Assembly (NCBI GenBank): GCA_048883405.1
Contig: JBHLQS010000021.1
Span: 1 to 24,082, forward strand
Length of the DNA stretch: 24,082 nucleotides
DNA from: SMTZ1-83 sp048883405
Lineage (GTDB): Archaea > Asgardarchaeota > Thorarchaeia > Thorarchaeales > Thorarchaeaceae
Reading direction: 5' to 3'
How positions within the stretch are numbered: position 1 is the stretch's first letter; every line of letters starts with the position of its first letter. The notes under the pieces are model-generated. The model was not told the origin of the DNA and did no database searches. It saw only the letters and a program-made list of their open reading frames with translations. The translations under genes and the position numbers were made by a program. Below, one piece after another: positions 21,901-24,082 of this stretch.

Positions 21901-22585
21901 CTTGTTCTATTTGCTTGTGAAGACTCTGATGTCTGCGGGCGTCAGTCATTTCTTCTTCAAGCTTCTCCAGTTGGCGCCTTCGTTCCTGAAGCTGCATCTC
22001 AACCTTTCCGAGATTGGTTTCGCTCTCTGCGAGTCTCTTGAGCGCACGCTCCTTTTGTTCGTCGTATGCAGAAATTCCTGCAATCTCTTCTATCAGCTTG
22101 CGTCTGTCTGTGGGGCTTACTTTCACAATCTGTGCAATCTCTCCTTGTAATACCAGATTGTATCCATTGGGATCGACACCAATTGCCCCTAGGACCTCTA
22201 TGACCTGTGTTCTTGTTACAACTTTGCCATTGATTCGGCATGTAGACTTGCCGGAATCATCAAGCTCTCTCTCAATCACAACTTTGTCTGAATCTACCTG
22301 CAATTTTCTATCTCTATTATCAAAATGAAGCTCTACAGTGGCAGACTTGGCCTTAGGAGGCATATCCGGTTTTGGTGGCGAATACAGAAGGTCAGAGAAA
22401 ACGTTTGCACGAAGTGTCTTTGCGCTGAGCTGACCAAGTACGAACAATACTGCATCAATGACGTTCGACTTGCCTGATCCATTAGGTCCAACAATACATG
22501 TGAAGCCCTCGTTGAGCCTGATGGTGACTGTGTCTCGTCCAAATGACTTGAAGCCCTTGCATACAAGCTTCTCTATGTGGACCAA
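18995..22585 (-). CDS. smc: Chromosome segregation ATPase SMC
   Basis: A 1196-residue SMC protein. Walker A is GPNGSGKS (33-40) and the Q-loop is FVLGQLSAKTLR. Two long coiled coils (~165-510 and ~675-1020) flank a hinge (~515-660) with VEGIYGTVAELGTIDPEY, IAGGNRLTHIVV and GLITGGHYYKP. The C-terminal head has the signature MSGGEKTITGLALIF and Walker B FYVFDEIDAALDD. The protein entraps DNA with ScpA and ScpB to organise and separate chromosomes. The start must be TTG 22585: the reading frame has no ATG or GTG before the conserved KLVCKGFKSFG, and GGGAG lies 4 nt upstream. The choice of TTG may hold down expression, by inference. The gene leads an operon with scpA and scpB. Confidence 0.97.
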   Translation of the reverse strand: MVHIEKLVCKGFKSFGRDTVTIRLNEGFTCIVGPNGSGKSNVIDAVLFVLGQLSAKTLRANVFSDLLYSPPKPDMPPKAKSATVELHFDNRDRKLQVDSDKVVIERELDDSGKSTCRINGKVVTRTQVIEVLGAIGVDPNGYNLVLQGEIAQIVKVSPTDRRKLIEEIAGISAYDEQKERALKRLAESETNLGKVEMQLQERRRQLEKLEEEMTDARRHQSLHKQIEQVRIDSIAWRTIKGKSRIETIQETLAERVEEAENLSKELIEVEQGISDTDLEIENIDGEIDQITGGDSARISEQYGVVSAAVDHARADLERVHGEYNTKMEERDSVEVEIQSIQEQVSGSEALIKEKDQELARLDEEILSCTNKISGLEDRIEKEQATSFEITLRLQDLNNQMRALDEGVSEVRSAIKTDGKELGMTYEELRDSTEMLEKTEEELSDLRRVIPERRETLKEAEEKEENKRDEVARIENNLKNVEAQVRESAQIVEKTKEELIRVQARQDALKEAEEAFLKRRRAIRRILELRDSKTVEGIYGTVAELGTIDPEYASAMEIAGGNRLTHIVVKDDEVATKCVNILKIEKVGRASFIPLNRISTKKPGKAPHDRGVIGLAIDLVKFDEKMRSAFQFVFQDTLITEDFETAKAMGFKGRRAVSLEGDLIERSGLITGGHYYKPATGLSLQLEDTSPEIVKRLKGLSEILSELRSQQDSLRKEKSKLDLEIQDLSKNNYRAKLELEGLEERLEEKENRTALLKERINKAQVTIKELETQISELQERDSELSEHRERVREQRDEANETLATSDTAKLTQYLKDLKEVLNHHNQEREVLTSEITGLKVALDERLKPKLTELDMRLKTVQKGIPDLEKRVDALQSDVEEKEQDFEKLKAEREKIDEAVKDKRVRQLELKEHLRNLRFRHEEIREEQTANEKAVYRLQTEQSRLESDLVGLTAELNELADASEEMAKRSKEPELTYKEIDAFDDKIKEFERELDVLGPVNLKALTDYDIEKDQYEEIVDKKTRLEEEHKEILAFMEEIEAEKTRKFLQVYNDIADNFAKVFAKLSPGGEATLMLENPEHPLMGGITVRSKPRGKELVTLDAMSGGEKTITGLALIFAIQMYNPASFYVFDEIDAALDDVNAHNVALLIAEMAKSSQFIVVSLRTTTVRKADLLVGVSNQDGISRIVKLDLEEVAEVA

Positions 22586-22612
22586 GACGCTCCCTTCCCG
22601 GCTCTAGACGAT

Positions 22613-22692
22613 TATCATATGATAGGCGTGTCTGTTGTACAGCCTTGATATTGCACGGCCCTAAATATGATTGGTACTACCTTGGTAATACC
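22613..22692 (-). promoter_or_regulatory. smc upstream region: TATCATATGATA palindrome and tandem GGTANTACC sites
   Basis: TATCATATGATA (22613-22624) is a perfect 12-bp palindrome ~30 bp before the smc start and can serve as the TATA element. Farther up, GGTACTACC (22673-22681) and GGTAATACC (22684-22692) are two 9-bp palindromes with centres 11 bp apart, one helical turn. The arrangement resembles tandem operator sites. Function is inferred. Confidence 0.4.
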
Positions 22693-22742
22693 ATGGCTTT
22701 ATTCAGGTGTGCCTATGCATCTTCGACTAGCAAGAGAAGTCC

Positions 22743-22749
22743 AAAAAAA
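22743..22749 (-). terminator. T7 run downstream of the Roadblock gene
   Basis: The minus strand has seven consecutive T residues 32-38 nt after the Roadblock stop codon (22781). Archaeal RNA polymerase terminates at such runs without needing a hairpin. It separates this gene from smc. Confidence 0.5.
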
Positions 22750-22780
22750 GGTAACTCTGCAGCATTTTGGGTTCAGAAAG

Positions 22781-23143
22781 TCAGCTGACCATTGCCATCA
22801 ACGCACGTTTGAGAGCCATTCTTACCAGTCCCATTGACTCGCGCGCTCCCTCTCCTGCAATTCCGGCAAGAACTACCTTTACATCGCCCAGAATCACGAT
22901 GTAGCCATGGTCAGCCGCGACGGATACCTCTTTCAATCCTCCCTTGTCTAGTCCACTAGTTAGTTGCGAGGAGTTGCCAGCAATCTTGACTGCAAGGTTT
23001 GCGACATCGGAATGCTTGATGCCCCCACTGATAGTATGACCAAAGATCACGTTCCCCTTCGCATCGCATACTACTATGCCCTCCAAGTTCTCATTGGCCG
23101 CCATCGTATCGGCAATCACTTGCTTTACCTTTTCTTCATCCAC
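22781..23143 (-). CDS. Roadblock/LC7 domain protein
   Basis: A 120-residue single-domain protein. The N-terminal helix (EEKVKQVIADTMAANENLEG) leads into the strand pair IVVCDAKGNVIFGH. The long helix HSDVANLAVKIAGNSSQLTS is followed by strands LKEVSVAADHGYIVILGDVKVVLAGIA and a last helix (MGLVRMALKRALMAMV). This is the longin-like Roadblock fold, as in MglB, dynein light chain Roadblock and LAMTOR proteins, which dimerise and act on small GTPases. Asgard genomes carry many copies. The start is GTG 23143, with GGAGAG 9 nt ahead; the nearby ATG at 23151 is out of frame and opens only a short frame. It is transcribed away from the Sec23/24-like gene. No GTPase gene is in the window. Confidence 0.88.
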   Translation of the reverse strand: MDEEKVKQVIADTMAANENLEGIVVCDAKGNVIFGHTISGGIKHSDVANLAVKIAGNSSQLTSGLDKGGLKEVSVAADHGYIVILGDVKVVLAGIAGEGARESMGLVRMALKRALMAMVS

Positions 23144-23303
23144 TTTGACATACTCTCCGTGGGTCCTGCCTCTCTGAATGGTGCTATTCTTCTAAAAACC
23201 GTTTCTCCTATAAATGGGAGTATTTCTTTCGCGTAGGATTTTCGTAGCTTAGGTTAAATACGCAAATGTGAACCTAGTCCCAAGACTTTTGGAGTCGAAT
23301 TCT
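23144..23303. promoter_or_regulatory. Divergent promoter region, Roadblock / Sec23-like genes
   Basis: Leftward, a TATA-like TTTATAGG at ~23206-23213 would start transcription near 23183. Rightward, GGTTAAATAC (23252-23261) would start it near 23281, followed by GGAG (23291-23294) 9 nt before ATG 23304. The two cores are ~45 bp apart. Separate promoters in one short gap suggest possible co-regulation. Confidence 0.45.
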
Positions 23304-24082
23304 ATGCCTATGCTGAGAACTACTTCGGAGGCTTTTCCTTCATCAAAGGATGTACTGAAAGACCTCCCATACGTCTTGCGAGTCGAATTTGGAGACTTGG
23401 CACGAGACGTTACCAAGATTGTTGGCAAGCCAATCGCTTGCCACAAATGCAATGGCTTCCTTCTCAGTGTGGATCAGATACTAGAGGATGACAAGGTCGG
23501 AAAACACTTTGTCTGTCCTTTCTGCGGTACACTGAATGTTATTGAAGGGGAAATCGTTGTCGCAGGCGACGATACAGACTTCGTTGTGAAGCCACCACAA
23601 GATACAGAGACCGGTACTGATACAATCTCAACAGGCGGCCGGTCTTTCTTGGCGTTGATCGACGTTTCTGGGTCCATGGCTGGTGAAAACCTGGCTGCAG
23701 TGAAGCGCAGTCTAAACACATCGATTGACAGTCTGGCAGCCAACACTCCAGACACGATGTTTGGTCTGATTGAGTTTGAGAGTACTGTGGTCTGCAGAAA
23801 TCTGGAAACCGGGGAGCCCATCGAACTCCCAAGAGAGTCCTTCCAAAGTCTGGACTCTATCATGGGCTCGACAAAGCGCCTGTTGGACAAAATCAAGATG
23901 GTCAAGGTTGGCGACAAGTCATCAGACTTGAAACGACATGTTGCTGCGCTGAGAGACCAAGGCGGAACTGCACTAGGACCAGCTGTGGGTATGGCCTACA
24001 CAATCGCCAAACACCGAGATGTTGGTCGAATTGTGCTTCTCACCGACGGACTTGCCAATGAAGGAATTGGCGCCCTTGAGGG
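23304..24082 (+). CDS. Zinc-ribbon plus vWA protein resembling Sec23/Sec24 (3' end missing)
   Basis: The first 259 residues are visible before the window ends. A zinc ribbon comes first: C46 and C49 (CHKC), then C71 and C74 in FVCPFCGTLN, close to the FxCxxCxxxN form of Sec23/Sec24 zinc fingers. A ~40-residue linker leads to a vWA domain: FLALIDVSGSM with MIDAS residues D120, S122 and S124, then ENLAAVKRSLNTSIDSLA, FGLIEFESTV, GGTALGPAVGMAYTIA and RIVLLTDGLANEGIG. The order zinc finger then vWA trunk, and the phrases LAAVKRSL, GLIEF and TALGPAVGMA, echo Sec23 as I recall it. Sec23 itself has lost the MIDAS residues; here they are intact. Family knowledge: Sec23/24 form the inner COPII coat, and homologues have been reported in Asgard archaea. 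A generic vWA protein with a zinc ribbon is the alternative. GGAG precedes ATG 23304. Confidence 0.75.
   Translation, partial: MPMLRTTSEAFPSSKDVLKDLPYVLRVEFGDLARDVTKIVGKPIACHKCNGFLLSVDQILEDDKVGKHFVCPFCGTLNVIEGEIVVAGDDTDFVVKPPQDTETGTDTISTGGRSFLALIDVSGSMAGENLAAVKRSLNTSIDSLAANTPDTMFGLIEFESTVVCRNLETGEPIELPRESFQSLDSIMGSTKRLLDKIKMVKVGDKSSDLKRHVAALRDQGGTALGPAVGMAYTIAKHRDVGRIVLLTDGLANEGIGALE

Noticed and set aside
22693..22788. Plus-strand 31-residue frame starting just after the GGTANTACC pair
   Set aside because: It has no ribosome site, no recognisable pattern, and spans the T7 terminator and the 3' end of the Roadblock gene.
1..24082. CRISPR arrays, insertion sequences, integrases and attachment sites
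   Set aside because: I looked for regularly spaced repeats, transposase motifs and long terminal repeats and saw none. Gene content is ordinary chromosomal.

Overview
The window looks like a chromosomal segment of an Asgard archaeon, with a Thorarchaeia-like lineage as my best guess. This is inference from gene content, not from a marker-gene tree. Archaeal signs are ribosomal protein S8e, an archaeal-type NFACT/RqcH protein, a GGAD-type prepilin peptidase, TATA-like boxes about 25 bp ahead of probable start sites, and GGAGGTGAT-like ribosome binding sites. Asgard-leaning signs are a Roadblock/LC7 protein, a zinc-ribbon plus vWA protein that reads like Sec23/Sec24, and a small EMC6-like membrane protein. 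I see no CRISPR array, transposase, integrase, rRNA or convincing tRNA. This is compact housekeeping and metabolic DNA.

Layout. 1-1940 (-): rqcH, cut by the left edge, diverging from an EMC6-like gene (2018-2365, +) across an intergenic region with a perfect 9-bp inverted repeat and a central TATA palindrome. The EMC6-like gene ends tail to tail with a prepilin peptidase (2362-2847, -), their two stops sharing one CTAG. 3001-8589 (+) is a fumarate block: two-subunit class I fumarase, a small unknown protein, then a TfrA/TfrB-type fumarate reductase (or succinate dehydrogenase) whose iron-sulfur subunit is fused to an HdrB-like CCG module. A 35-residue single-span membrane protein (4972-5079, -) sits between them. 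8724-11779 holds a SAM methyltransferase behind a repeat-rich promoter, an unrecognised 423-residue protein, a helical/winged-helix/zinc-ribbon protein, and a HEAT-repeat protein with a lysine-rich tail.

11906-14724 carries the [NiFe]-hydrogenase maturation genes hypA and hypE, separated by an ECF-S-like membrane protein and rps8e. No hydrogenase structural gene is in the window. 14813-16962 (-) is a PadR regulator translationally coupled to a large membrane protein with a HAAS-like N-terminal domain, behind an inverted repeat placed just downstream of a TATA box. After a small four-span membrane protein comes the condensin operon smc-scpA-scpB (22585 to 17722, -), with 4-nt ATGA coupling between smc and scpA and close coupling to scpB. 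The right end has a Roadblock/LC7 gene (-) diverging from the Sec23/24-like gene (+), which runs off the edge.

How the parts fit. Fumarase and fumarate reductase catalyse consecutive steps (malate, fumarate, succinate). HypA and HypE serve nickel insertion and cyanide-ligand synthesis for a hydrogenase encoded elsewhere. SMC-ScpAB organises the chromosome. RqcH acts in ribosome quality control. The eukaryote-like items (EMC6-like, Roadblock, Sec23/24-like) are the most interesting content, especially the divergent Roadblock/Sec23-like pair.
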